Positions 24,619-36,852 of a stretch of 64,000 nucleotides of DNA are shown here, in pieces. Within the stretch, counting starts at the first letter, position 1. The number at the start of each line of letters is the position of its first letter. The stretch comes from Rotaria sordida. Taxonomy: Eukaryota; Rotifera; Eurotatoria; Philodinida; Philodinidae. Location: contig CAJNOL010000144.1 in NCBI GenBank assembly GCA_905250125.1, forward strand, positions 124,001-188,000. Direction: 5' to 3'. The notes below the pieces were generated by a model. It had not been told where the DNA came from. It ran no database searches and saw only the letters and a program-made list of their open reading frames with translations. The translations under genes and the position numbers were made by a program.

Positions 24619-26155
24619 ATGGGTCTTTGTGCATCTGGTATGAGCTCTGAAGAGCGTGAAGCTATGGAACGTAGTAAAGCATTAGATAAACAATTAAAAG
24701 AAGATGCTGAACGAGCAGCTAAAGATGTCAAATTACTTTTACTTGGTATATAATATTTTATTTTTTCAAATAAAAAAATTTATTTCATTTTAACAAAAAA
24801 AAAATTAATTAATTAAACTAGGTGCTGGTGAATCTGGTAAATCAACAATATTAAAACAAATGAAAATTATTCATATGGATGGATATTCTAAAGAAGATTT
24901 TGAACAGTATCGTGAAGTTGTTTATTCAAATACAATTCAATCATTAGCAACAATTATTCGAGCTATGGAAACTCTTAATATTCAATTTGGTTCAACTGAT
25001 CGTGAACGAGATGCTGCTATGGGTAAACTTTTAATTTATTATTTATATACAAAAAAAAAACAAAAAGACTTAGTTAATTATTTTTGTTTTTATTATTAAT
25101 AGTATTAGACAAAATTTCTCGTATGGCCGATACAGAACCATTTGAAAGTGAATTACTTGATGCAATGAAAAAATTATGGAATGATCATGGCGTTCAACAA
25201 TGTTTTAATCGTTCAAATGAATATCAATTAAATGATTCAGCAAAATATTTTCTCGATAAATTAGATGAAATTGGTTCACCACAATATTTACCTAGTACAC
25301 AAGATATTTTACGTACTCGAGTTAAAACTACTGGAATTGTTGAAATTAATTTTACATTTAAAGGTTTATTTTAAATTTTAATTTTTATCGATTAAATATC
25401 ATTTCTTTTATGTATATATATATATATATATATATTTAGATCTTAATTTTCGTGTATTTGATGTTGGTGGTCAACGATCTGAACGAAAAAAATGGATTCA
25501 TTGTTTTGAAGATGTAACTGCAATTATTTTTATTGTTGCCTTGAGTGAATATGATCAAGTAAATTGAATTTATTTTTAAAAAATAAATTTTAATTATTTT
25601 TTTGTTTTTAAAAAGGTTCTTGTTGAAGATGAAACAACAAATCGTATGCATGAATCACTTCGTTTATTTGATTCAATTTGTAATAATAAATGGTTTGTTA
25701 ATACATCGATTATTCTTTTTTTAAATAAAAAAGATTTATTTGCTGAAAAAATTACACGTTCAAGTTTGAGGTTAGTTTTATTTTTGTATTTTTGTTTTGA
25801 AAATTTATAAATTTATATTTAATAGAAAATGTTTTCCTGAATATCAAGGTAAAGATGAATATACAGAAGCAAGTGAATATATTCAAGCTCAATTTGTGGC
25901 ACAAAATAAGAGCGAGCAAAAAGTTTGCTAAAAATAATTTTATTTTCTAAGATAAAAGAAAAAAAAAATGGTTTGTTTTTAGGAAATTTATTGCCATTTA
26001 ACATGTGCCACAGATACTCAAAATGTTCAATTTGTCTTGTAAGATAAATGAAGATTATTTGAAATTTTATTTATTTTATTTTTGTTTTGTCTTCTAGCGA
26101 TGCTGTTACTGATGTCATCATAACGAACAATCTCCGTGCCAGTGGTCTTTATTAG
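24619..26155 (+). CDS. G-protein alpha subunit, Gi/o class
   Basis: Eight exons (24619-24745, 24822-25022, 25103-25363, 25440-25558, 25616-25770, 25826-25922, 25983-26038, 26098-26155) give 357 residues. This GTPase couples seven-pass receptors to effectors at the inner plasma membrane. All G boxes are present: GAGESGKST (from residue 43), switch I RVKTTG with the catalytic Arg, DVGGQRSE with the catalytic Gln, NKKD and TCATDT. Helical-domain words such as YSNTIQSLA and [15 protein letters not shown] place it in Gi/o rather than Gq, Gs or G12. The N-terminus MGLCASG keeps Gly2 and Ser6 for myristoylation, but the palmitoylation-type Cys is at position 4 instead of 3, and the tail is 3 residues longer than usual. 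The C-terminus ends NNLRASGLY, where Gi/o normally has Cys at -4. It is otherwise intact and likely functional. Confidence 0.95.
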
Positions 26156-29100
26156 ACAAAAACATGACAATAATAATTCAGACATTTATTTGTTTCTTTA
26201 AAAAAAAAAGACTTTCTTGCGTACATGCAGATACAAAGTATCGCCGCCGCTCAGCTTTTTTGTCTCTTTTTATTTTCTCTCTTTTATTTGTCACTTTCGA
26301 CAAGCGCCGGTCGATTTTTCTTTATGCGTATATGATTTTTGTCATCTTTTTCCTCTTCATATTTTGATCTATCTAGAGTGTGACTAGTCAAGTGTTTGAT
26401 TGAAGACAGCTTTTTTCTTCATAGCTGTCGTGCATGTTGTGTATCTTCTATTTCCCTCGTCTGGCTGCTTGTCGTCAATGTTGTTGCTGTTGTCAATTTG
26501 ACGTATCTAACTTTTGCGCGTTTCGTTTCTTCTTTGTAAATGTGTGTGTGTGCTTCTATCTTTTCCTCTCGCAATCATTTGACTATTTTTTATTGTGTTC
26601 TTCTCTATTTTGAATGTCTGTTTTTCTTTTCTCTTTCTTAAATTAATATCGAGAGCCAGACCTCAGAGAGTATGATGATGACGACGACGACGACGACGAT
26701 TACTACTAATTTTATGCTTGTTTATTTCCTTCTCATCATGTTTTGTGTGAAAGACCAAAAAAAAAAAAGAAGAATTTTAAAAAAGGAACATTTGTTCTTA
26801 ATATTGATATTTTCTTGCAGACGATTCGATGAAACAGGAAGCGTGGGAAGTAGACGAAACGATTAATAATGAATGAGGGATTTTTAATATTTGCTCGTCT
26901 TTGTATAATAACTACAAGATGGATCGAACAACAGCAGATTAGTAAGATTTTGCGAGAGAAAAATACAAAGAAATACATTCTATGCAAAACGCATAAAAAA
27001 GTAATTTGAATATGTTCTGTAGTAATTATTCTTTTGCGTGACTTTTAGAAATAAAAAATAAACTAATTTATTTGTTTTTAATTTTAAAATGATCATAAAT
27101 ATTTCTTATTTCAATATACATAGACGTGATTTATACTAATTTAAACAAAATAATTTTCAATTTAATTCTTTAGTAATTCATTCTAATTTGTCATATGACT
27201 AAACATCAAGGATTTTACAAGCTCCATTGATTTATAAAATGATTTACCGAATAAAAAAAACCTAAAGAATCAAATAACTTAATAAAAACAAACGATCGTT
27301 TTTCTTAGATATTTATATTTGATTTGTTTAATTATGTCTTTATTAACATTTAGACAGCAATGTATTGAGGATAACATTTCCGACTGTGCACGAGGAAGTG
27401 ACTTTCCAAGAATGTAGCTAAGAAAAGAATGAATTTGACAATGAAAAATAAAAAAAAATGAGATTAGCCATTGCGAATAACTTCGAACGAAACAAGAAAG
27501 AATAACAAAACAATAATTGAATAAATTCGTTTTTGAAAAAATTAAAACTTCTGAAAGTTTCATAAATAAGAAGAACATTTATGAAAAAATAAAAAATGAA
27601 AAGTTTTGGAGAAATTATCTTATCCCAAATAAAGTCACTAATATTTTATTCGAACAGAAAAATGTCTTGTTCATGTGAGTGTTATAATGAAACTTAACTG
27701 AACTATATAGACAAGGAGGAGATTTCACTAATGTGAATGAAAGCAGAAAGATTCATTTCAAGAAGATCGAGGTATATAATACACAACATTGTATAGAAAG
27801 TGACTTCCACATGTCAACAATTAAAGAGTGTAACAAAAAAAACTGCATTGACGTACAAATAAATTATAGGCCAGACATCGAACTATCAAATCTAAAAATA
27901 ATTTTCTGCCCGTAATTATAATGGCCGTAGGCATTTTTGCATTAACTCAAGAACGGAAAGAGCTATAAACTTGCAGTTCCCTTAATTGTGTAGGTAAATG
28001 GGTACTACATGAATTTACCAATAAATACTGGAAATTCTTGTGGTTTCAGGATTTCTCCATTATGAATTTCGCAAAGAATTGTTCGTGGTTTTTTAAAGGT
28101 TCATGGAAAACTATGTATGTAACTTATGCAAAAGATATCTCAGAGACATTGCTACAAAATGATACAAGCCGATCTTTCTAGCGTTTCTAGTTCTGAAATG
28201 GCATACAGTTTCTTACAATCTATGTAAATCCTTTTTCTCAATAGAATATCGTGCAGATATCTGTAGAAAAACATTTTGTTAATCACGATTTACTTTATAC
28301 GAATGATTGTTTTTGATCTCAAACAGCTTTCATAATTTAGGATAAGAAGTCCGATTATGCAGAATGAACATAGATTCGAAATATGAGATAAAAGTGCAAC
28401 AAAAAAAAATTAAAAAAAACATGGTTTTATAAACAATAAGTTATAAAATGTCATTTGTTGACATAAATTAACATTTAATTCTTTTATACTATATTCATTT
28501 AGTTTGAATAGTCTTCACTATATCATATTAATGTTCTAAGAGTTGTCGATCTGTTTTATTTCCAACTGTTTCTTCATCCAAGATCACCATTGCGAAGAAG
28601 CGAAATCAATAATTACCACAAATACAAACTTATAAGCATATGTGTTGGATAACTATGTTATAATACAAAAGCAATTATAATTTACCTAAATGATCCCGAG
28701 AATATCCGTACGACATAATGAAGATTTTTCAAATTAAATGAATATAGTATAGAGAAAGAATTAAATGTTCATTTATATCAACAAGTCATATTGTGTGACT
28801 TATTTGTTCATATAATTACACTTTTTTTTTTATTTGTATTTTTTGTATTTTAATCGCACATTATAAATCTATATTCTTTCTGCATAGTCTAAATCTTTAT
28901 CTTCAATTATGGAACCTGTTCGAGAATCAGAAAAACTAGAGAAGTCGACTTCGTGTCATTTTGTAAAGAAACCTCTGGAATATTTTTTGCATAGATTACA
29001 CATATATTTCTGTATGAAATCTTAGGATGTAGGTGTGACAGTGGAAGCAAGGGTGAAAGTGAAGACAAGATTCATACCCACAACCCACATCTACATCTGA

Positions 29101-29813
29101 TTGGCTACACAGGATTATATCGATATCTGTAAAAAATTTTCTAATGAAAAAAACGTATCTGCATCCCCATTAGCTTGGACAGATAAGCATAATCTATTCT
29201 CTCGCGTAATACTCTTTTTTTAGAAACATTAATGAACTAATACTAGAAAAGTTAATTGAATTCTTTAGTTTTATATTTGAAAAGAATTTAACGCCACATG
29301 TTTTGGAAAAAGATTTAAATGCAATGACGCTTTTGCGGATAGATATATAAAAAATACACAATATTAGAAACACTATCATACTCTCGATATTGTGCAAAAA
29401 AAGAACGATTGTTAATGGGAGTTGAATTATATTCCAAGAAACGTAAATCCTACCAGACTGATCACGCCAATTATGACGAACATGTCGAAAATTCCTCTAT
29501 ATTATCAGAAGTTGTGACAGATATGACAAGACAGTGTTCGGATTTTCTAAAATGAGACGTCTGAATTCTAAATGAATTTTTGGACATTGAATGCTTGCAA
29601 TCATTTAGAGTTCTGAAAAGTCCACTTTTCTTCATTGTACTAGAATATACTGATCTAGATCACTGGTTATTACAGGCAAACTGGCACATAGCTCTGGAAA
29701 CTCTGTTATCGATTATGATCGATATAACTCGTCTCGTCTTTGGATATTTAAAATAATAATACAAATATTTTTAGCCTATTTCAAATTTGGATGTGGATGT
29801 CGGTATGATGTGA
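26156..29813. other. 3' flank of the G alpha gene and spacer
   Basis: No further gene is seen. The first few hundred bases are T-rich, like a 3' UTR. Around 29,020-29,100 and 29,785-29,820 there are diverged words of the type GGATGTGGATGT and their complements, a decayed repeat into which the hAT-type element at 29822 inserted. Confidence 0.4.
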
Positions 29814-29821
29814 GTGTGGAT
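29814..29821 (+). repeat. Target-site duplication (left), 8 bp
   Basis: GTGTGGAT directly precedes the element and is repeated exactly at 30963-30970. Confidence 0.9.
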
Positions 29822-30962
29822 CAGAGACCGTCACAGGGCACTTTTTTTGTGCCCTGTCCTGCCCTTTGCCCTGCTATGCCTTGCCCTGCCCTGCCCTGGA
29901 CGATAAAACATAAAATATTTTTTGCCCTGCCCTGCCCTGAGGGCAGGGCAGTACAGGACAGGGCGCCCTGAGGGCCTTTAAATTGAATCTCAACTATAGG
30001 ATGAATTTATGACATGATGAATAAATCTAATGGGTTTTGTGTTCATTATATATGCCTTGTTTAAGTCATTTCAACAGAATATTATCCATGCGTAGAAACA
30101 ATCAAAAGTTCGTTTAAATTCTATGAAAACGATACTGTTTTTATATAATTATAATCCTGCTGAGATACTATGTTTGTCTTTTTAAATTGTCAAGATTATT
30201 TTCAAATTTCTCTAGTCGATTAAGATTGAATAACTAATTTAAAAAAATAAAAATTGATAAATATTTTTCATTAATGAGAAAAAATTTTGAAATCTTATCA
30301 GTGAAAGAAAACGGAATAATTGATCAAAAGTTACACGATAATTGAGAGAAAATGATGTCATTTGAGTTTATTCTTTGTAAAAAAAAATAACTGGCTTTAA
30401 TCCAGTATCTTCACTTCTCTTGTACGGATCCAAAGAATAAGCAGGATGACTGCAGAAAAATCAGATATTTATCAATGAACTTAGAGATTGTGATTGACTG
30501 AACGCTATCATTTTATCGATTTGCAGATTTTCATCGCTACTTACCAAGAGGTTGCGATTTATTTTCTATGTGTTCTAAATACTTTTGATGTGATAACCGT
30601 GGTTAAACTTTTCTGAAGTGGGGAGAACTGTATTGTACAATGATAAATTAGAATGAGTATCAAATTCATTAGTTCTGATGAAACCAACTGAAAAGACAGG
30701 TTCATCACTGGTTGATGGATGTTGATGGAATTCCATCGATAATAGATGCTTTGAAAGGTTCCATTTAGCTTCGAAAAAGGCTTCCAAATAAACTTATGTG
30801 AAAAATTAACAGGGCAAAAAAAATTTGCCCTGTCCTGCCCTGTACTTTTCTTCGGTCGCCCTGCAGGGCAAACAGGACAGGGCAAAAAAAGAACTTTGCC
30901 CTGAAGTACAGGGCAGGGCAGTACAGGGCAACAGGGCAGCCCTGACCTGATGACGGTCTCTG
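29822..30962. mobile_element. Non-autonomous hAT-type element, 1,141 bp
   Basis: The element begins CAGAGACCGTC (29822-29832) and ends with the exact complement GACGGTCTCTG (30952-30962). A perfect 8-bp duplication GTGTGGAT flanks it. CAGAG-like termini plus 8-bp duplications define hAT transposons. About 160 bp at each end is packed with copies of the word GCCCTG (or CAGGGC) in both orientations, GC-rich against an AT-rich interior. In hAT elements short subterminal repeats are transposase-binding sites, and I infer the same here. The 0.8-kb interior has no transposase frame, so movement would need a transposase supplied from elsewhere. The perfect duplication and TIRs suggest a fairly recent insertion. 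Confidence 0.92.
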
Positions 30963-30970
30963 GTGTGGAT
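30963..30970 (+). repeat. Target-site duplication (right), 8 bp
   Basis: GTGTGGAT directly follows the element, identical to 29814-29821. Confidence 0.9.
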
Positions 30971-33900
30971 TATGGTTAGAGTATAGGGAGAATAAATGTT
31001 TGGAATGCCGCCGCTGCCATTATTTGTTTACTAATACTCTCACATCACACGTATTGCAGATAGTCGACTTTATAGTTTTTGTTTTCCTATCACATAAATA
31101 TAATAGAATTCAAGCTACATGGCTTCGAAAGGTACCATGTTCTAAATGAACATTGAAACGTCACTCACACGGTTCCTCTATAATAAGATGACGATAATTA
31201 ACATCAATCAAACTTATGATACATACAAATCTTGTCTGAAATAAATATGCTACGAAAGGGTGTGAAGATGTGAGTATAATTAGAGTAACCTTTCCTAACT
31301 TGTAGGAGAAGTCAATAGCATATTTATGGCTTTGGCATTATGGTTTATTTCATGATTTATGTCAATCCTATAACTTCGTGTACAGCACAAATCTTAACAA
31401 GCTTATCAATTAGTGTATGTGAATGCTTTCTTCTTATGACAAATATCTGTCAGAAATTTACGTGCAAGTATTTATATAAAATTCTTTTAAAATTCGATGT
31501 GCTAAGACCCAAAACTTCCAAATATCTTGTCCGTATGTCTGCGACGGCTTGTGACAAGTCTTGAAACTCATCTAGTACGGAGAAAAATCGACTTTTATTT
31601 GTTCGTTGTATACTCATCATATTCGCACGATAAGTATGAGATATACTGGTATATCTCAGAAAACAATATCATTCTTCAATTTGAATGATTGTGATACGAC
31701 ATAATTCGCATGCACCACTGTATTAATTGTTGTTGAATGATAGTCACTTAGTAACAACGTATCATGAAAAAAAAACATAAAGTGAAGTAAGAGTTCTGCT
31801 TTAGTTTCTCATTTAATGAGGCTCATAATGCAATCATGGAAGCAGTTTATAGGAATCATCAAAAGTAACAGAATACAAAAATCGTGTGGAAGTGAATCAA
31901 ATTGAAGATAGTCAGAGAGTGTGAATAGAATGTAAAAATAAAACATTCTCTTCTCAGTTTGATTTTCTTTCCTTGGCGGATATTTTAGTTTGCCGAGTAT
32001 GTAAAAGAAAACTTTGAGGTTTCCATCACTGTCAGTAATACAGATTGTGTATACTTAGCCGGTTAATCACAATCTCAAAGTAAATTTTGTTTTATCTTCG
32101 AACATAACTAGCAAAATAAAACATTAGAGTACGAAATAATTGTTTAAAGATATGGAAACTTTATTCATGTAAATAATTCTTATAAATATGTTTTCTTTAA
32201 ACTTTAACGAGTTTGACAAAGAAAATGACCGATTTTTTGCAGCCTATTTTCGTTCTGGTGTTGAAATAGAATGAATTGTCGATGTGTTTTATTTTTCTGT
32301 TCTTTTTACAATAATATTTGTCTTTTCTTTGGTATGTTCGAAGTAATACAAGAATAAAGTGACACACACAAACTTTCTTCTCCACGTACAACTTCAAAAT
32401 ATTAGACACTATTTTGTTTCATTTTTAAATCACTTGCAAAATATGGATGATTAATCACGTTTGACACTTGTTCATATCATGAAAAAAATCTCAGTCTAAT
32501 CACTAGACTACAAATGCATCTAAATGCTTGAAATGAAAAAAAACTTTTTAGAACTCAAAATTCTACAACTAAATCACTTCAAAAAAATTCTTTTCCACGA
32601 GTGTCTTATTTTCGGAATTGAACAAACAATCTGTTTTTAGTATTCTATAGCAAATTTGATGCTAACAGAAACGGACGAAGCATCATTTTTTAATGAGTGG
32701 ATAAATGTAATGCATTCAAGACAATACCGCTTTCCATATGAGAACGAAACCAGAATATCAAAAGTCAGTAATTTCATCTACCACATTCATTACAGGAAGA
32801 AATCGAATTCAACAACGCATGCCTTGGCTGTAACCTTGTTTTTTTGAGTTTGTTGTCTAGAAACTCAATTCACTCTTATGTGACTTTTACGTTCTGTTGC
32901 TGTAAACAATGCTTACACATTCGATTATTGATGTCATTCTGTACTAAAATAAATGAGAAGCTCAGCAACAATATTATTTCATCTTAATTACTATGTTACT
33001 TTTAACCTTGTCATCAAGTGATGAATAATTCACAACGAATCGTGTAGCTATAAAAAATGGTAGACGAGTTTGATTCATGTTATCTCAATTACAAAAATAA
33101 GGTTAGTTTAATGGGAAACTTTCAGCGTTTGTACATCTCAGGATTATTAGTTACTCCAATAAATTTCAGCTTGATTGCACAAACCTATGCTTTATCTTAG
33201 CACTCTACTAGATAAACTCATTGTTATCTTTTAAGTCTGAGAGTGACCGATGAGGATTACTTGCTTTCGGAAGAGTATTTATATGGTTTCTTTTTTACAT
33301 TCATTTATATACTATTCTATAGGGGTTTCAGCTCTGATGAATGCATAAGGAATGATTTCGAATTAAAGTTGAAGATTGATTGTAAAAATGTCAGTATACT
33401 GTCATCTTACTATCACGCATGGAGCATCTTGAGGTATTTTCTGACTCTGATCTGCGCTATGAGATTGAGAAGACGAGGAATTTTTTCGTCGACAAGAATA
33501 GCATTCATCAAGAGTGACAAAACTATTTACTTATGCAAGGCTCTGCAAAAGCTGTTTTCTTCCATTTTTTGAGTAGTATACTGGAAAGAATGTAAGATAA
33601 AGGGGCCTTGTCGTGTAGCCTGTGTATCAATGATCTTTGCTCTTATGCAAGGAACAAAAATAAGTTTTTTGCGTAATAATTTTACGCTACTTACTATAAA
33701 AGTTCTTGATCAACGACCTGATGAAAGACTTTTTATTGCCATTGAACAATGATGCTGTAGTAAGCCGCAAAGAAAAATAATAATGCATACTATCAGTAGC
33801 TATCCTGTTCGGTTGGTGTATCGAAATGATCGTTTTTAATATATTCATTAAGCTGAAAACGTGATCAAGTACCAATATTGCAGCTTAGAAATGCTCCAGT

Positions 33901-36146
33901 AATGATCTCAGTTGAAGAAAGCTGCATAACTTTTATCAGATATTCCTTGATAAATAACGAGTTAGAAGAGACGTTTTTATAATTTATTTTCAGACATCTC
34001 TTTTGTTCTATATGAAGTTGTTGGTCGAGCTTAGTGTTTTTGCTGATGATACAATTCAACGACTTTTTTATTTTCTTTTGTAGTGTACAATTATAAATTG
34101 AACTAACTGATACATAACAAAATATCAGAAATGTTTCATTTTTTCTGTAAAATGATCTATAGCTGTTTCGTAGGACAATCTTGACTAGAGTCAAAAGTAC
34201 AGCGTATGCCTTGTTGAGTCTTGAAAGACTAAATATTCTTTAATAATTTCTTTCACTCTATACGGCTGTTCATATGTCAGTGCTAATGAATCAAGCACTA
34301 TCTGTTGAAAGTATATTAGAGAGCAATCAGTTAGGGAAAATACCAGACTTAGAGACTTCGGGCCCTAGTCTCAATCCTGTTCATTCCTTAAGAAGTTTTG
34401 GAAGGATCTGTGAGGATTCTGAATTTCAAGGGTCTTGTCAAGTTTTCGTCTGGATCCTGTCTGAAATCTTAGTAATTCCTGCTTCCAGAAATTTTCACAG
34501 CTAGACAGGATTCTGTTCAGGATTTGCTCAGGTTCCTGTTCAGATTGTTTTCTAAATTGTGAATGCAGGATCCTACTGGGATTCACACTCGATCCTACCT
34601 AGGATTCTTACAGGAATAATAGATAGGATTCTATCAAGATTCTATCAAGTTTTAGTGAGGATCTGATTCACACTCTGATACTAGGATCTGGTCAAGTATT
34701 TTAGTTAAATCAGATGAGAACTTTAACAAGAATACAATAATGGAGTGCATCTATGGTTGTAAATGTTCGTTAATGTGATACAAACCAACATTCACAATCC
34801 ATATCCACATCTATCGAAACAAAATCTTGAACATGTCCTAGCTACATGTTTCTTTCAGGTTTCCACGATTTATTGCACGGCTGTTGCTTGAAAAAAATTG
34901 ATAAATCATTCAGAATCCTAATTGAATTCTGTTTCGAATCCTGTCAGAATTTTCAAATTCCATGACTACACACTTCTTCCAGGAAATGGTCGTTTCCTTA
35001 GGAAAAAGCAGCGAATCCTGGAAGAATCTTTATTGGATCTGGAAAGAAAACACCAAGGATTTTCACTACGATAATAGCTCTGAGATATACAAACGCTGAA
35101 AATTTCACATCAAAGTAACTCTATTGTATTAATTGAGACAGCATAACTTGAAAAGTTCTCCGTTTTTTGTTTCATTCAATTGAGTTATTCGTCACACTAG
35201 TTTCACAAAGGACTGGAGGCCTCCTATAATAAATCTGCATTATAATCCTCTTTTATTTTACTTAGATCATATGTCGAAAATATGCCATGTCTGACTAGGT
35301 AATTGATCGTTCACAATTGAACGAAATTTATCATATTTCATATCGAAATCCCGTAGAAATTGCCTTGCAAGGTTTTGAAATCCCCTGGAACAACACTAAC
35401 TGCGGTATATCTTATGGGTTTCCAATTTTCACCATGCATAAAAGTTTCAATAAATACATTGTTTTGGATAGCTAATTACCTCGCTGATTTTACAAACACT
35501 AACTCAAGCGTACCATGATACGGCATTTCCACGCACGACACTTATGAATAAAATTAATTTTTTGAAAGTGAGGATATGGTTGGTAGCACACACAGAGTAT
35601 ACCCCATGGTTGAAGGCGAGAGCGAAAACACGTATACACACGAAGGAAGCAAGAACTAGTTGATCCTGAAAACCTCATATAGACTCTTATAGAACTGGAT
35701 ATACCTTAATAAAGTTTGTAGACTTGCTAAGCTGAGATACATCTTGAGAGATTTCAAAGATGAATGTATTGCATGAAAAAAAAAATCTAGAATTTTCGAG
35801 TCATTTTATAGTTCATATGCTTCATGAACTCCATATCATCAGACTCATTCAAATCACTAATGAAAATGAAAGAAAAAATCTTCTATTTCCATTTGATTGT
35901 ATCAATGAGCATGAATATAAAAGGTAATCAAGGTGTTAGGCATTATTAATATTTACAAAGAGTGAAAGGGTTATTAATTTGCCAAGAAGAGAACAGAAAC
36001 ATTAATTTTACACGCAAGTGTCGGTACGATAGTATGACATACTGAAATGTTTGTCAGCCCAACCGAAACCTTTTACAATCGAATTTCTCAGTTTTAGCAA
36101 TCAGTTTTCTCAAAAGACAGTTCTTGAAGCACAAAAATCGGACATT
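30971..36146. other. Gene-free spacer
   Basis: No splice-linked coding exons were found. Open frames up to about 109 codons (for example near 33243) have no recognisable domain or codon pattern. Between about 34,370 and 35,045 the words AGGATTC, GGATCCTG and their complements recur many times with divergence, a decayed repeat-rich element. Confidence 0.4.
34370..35045. repeat. Diverged AGGATTC/GGATCCTG word cluster
   Basis: More than a dozen diverged copies of a 7-9 bp word family (AGGATTCT, GGATCCTG, AATCCTG) lie on both strands, without a fixed period. It resembles the subterminal word arrays of the hAT-type elements in this window, but termini could not be fixed. Confidence 0.45.
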
Positions 36147-36852
36147 ATGGACGGCTTCGATACAAATAATTCAAAGGAAGTCAAATTTCTGCCATCATCT
36201 ACAGTCAAAATTCTCGGATCAGGATATTGTTTAGCTGTTCAATTGTTTCTATTGACTTTACCATGTGTTGAAGTCGTTATTGGCATAGTCTTTCGTGACC
36301 AATGTAATATTGATGTCAAAATCTCAATTTATCTGATTGTTTCAGGTGCTTGCGGGATTGCCAATATTCTTTTTTCACTTTTGATGGTGAGATACGCTAA
36401 TCACAAATATTTCTTAAATGCACAGAATTCAACTTTTTATTTAGGGGCTATTTTTAATATGCTTCTTAAAAAAAGATCCCTCTACAAGTACTTCATTGAT
36501 TGTCACATGTGTCAGTGGACTTATACTTTTCATAACTTTCCTATTGAGTCTTTTTCTTACGATCTGGTTCATTCTAGTAAGCGAGTTCGTCAAACTTTTT
36601 TGTTTTAATCGATTTCTATAGTTCTTTCACTTTTAACTTTCTCATCATTTTGATTCGTAGGGAAATGTTTGGATATTTCAAGTCAAATCTACGGTTCAAT
36701 TCAATGATTCAACTTTAAGCAATTATTGTCATCCAACATTGTACAACTTCGCCTTTTGGTTCTTGATTACAACTTACATTTTGTTATTCATTTCATGTTA
36801 CATTCCATGTTGTATTACATGTTGCTGTCTTGGAAAAGTCATCAAGAAATAG
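36147..36852 (+). CDS. TMEM272-like four-pass membrane protein
   Basis: Exons are 36147-36386, 36445-36576 and 36661-36852, all in phase 0, giving 187 residues. Introns are 58 and 84 bp. Four hydrophobic segments lie at about residues 28-49, 60-88, 97-124 and 150-178. The signature GNVWIF after the third segment, the YC.....Y.FAFW block before the fourth, and the CNIDVKISIYLIVSG region before the second match the TMEM272-like proteins that are abundant in rotifers. The fourth segment ends in a Cys-rich cluster (CCITCCC) suited to palmitoylation. The function of the family is not established. The ATG at 36147 is the first in the frame; the frame is open about 96 bp further upstream but has no earlier ATG there. 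Confidence 0.8.

Noticed and set aside
30559-30885. 108-codon minus-strand frame inside the hAT-type element
   Set aside because: It runs through the GCCCTG array and matches no transposase; a by-product of the repeat.
31637-31656. GAGATATACTGGTATATCTC perfect palindrome
   Set aside because: Short AT-rich palindromes are expected by chance at this composition; no supporting context.
33243-33572. 109-codon open frame
   Set aside because: No recognisable domain, begins at a non-ATG codon, lies in gene-poor DNA, and has no splice-linked partner; likely chance.
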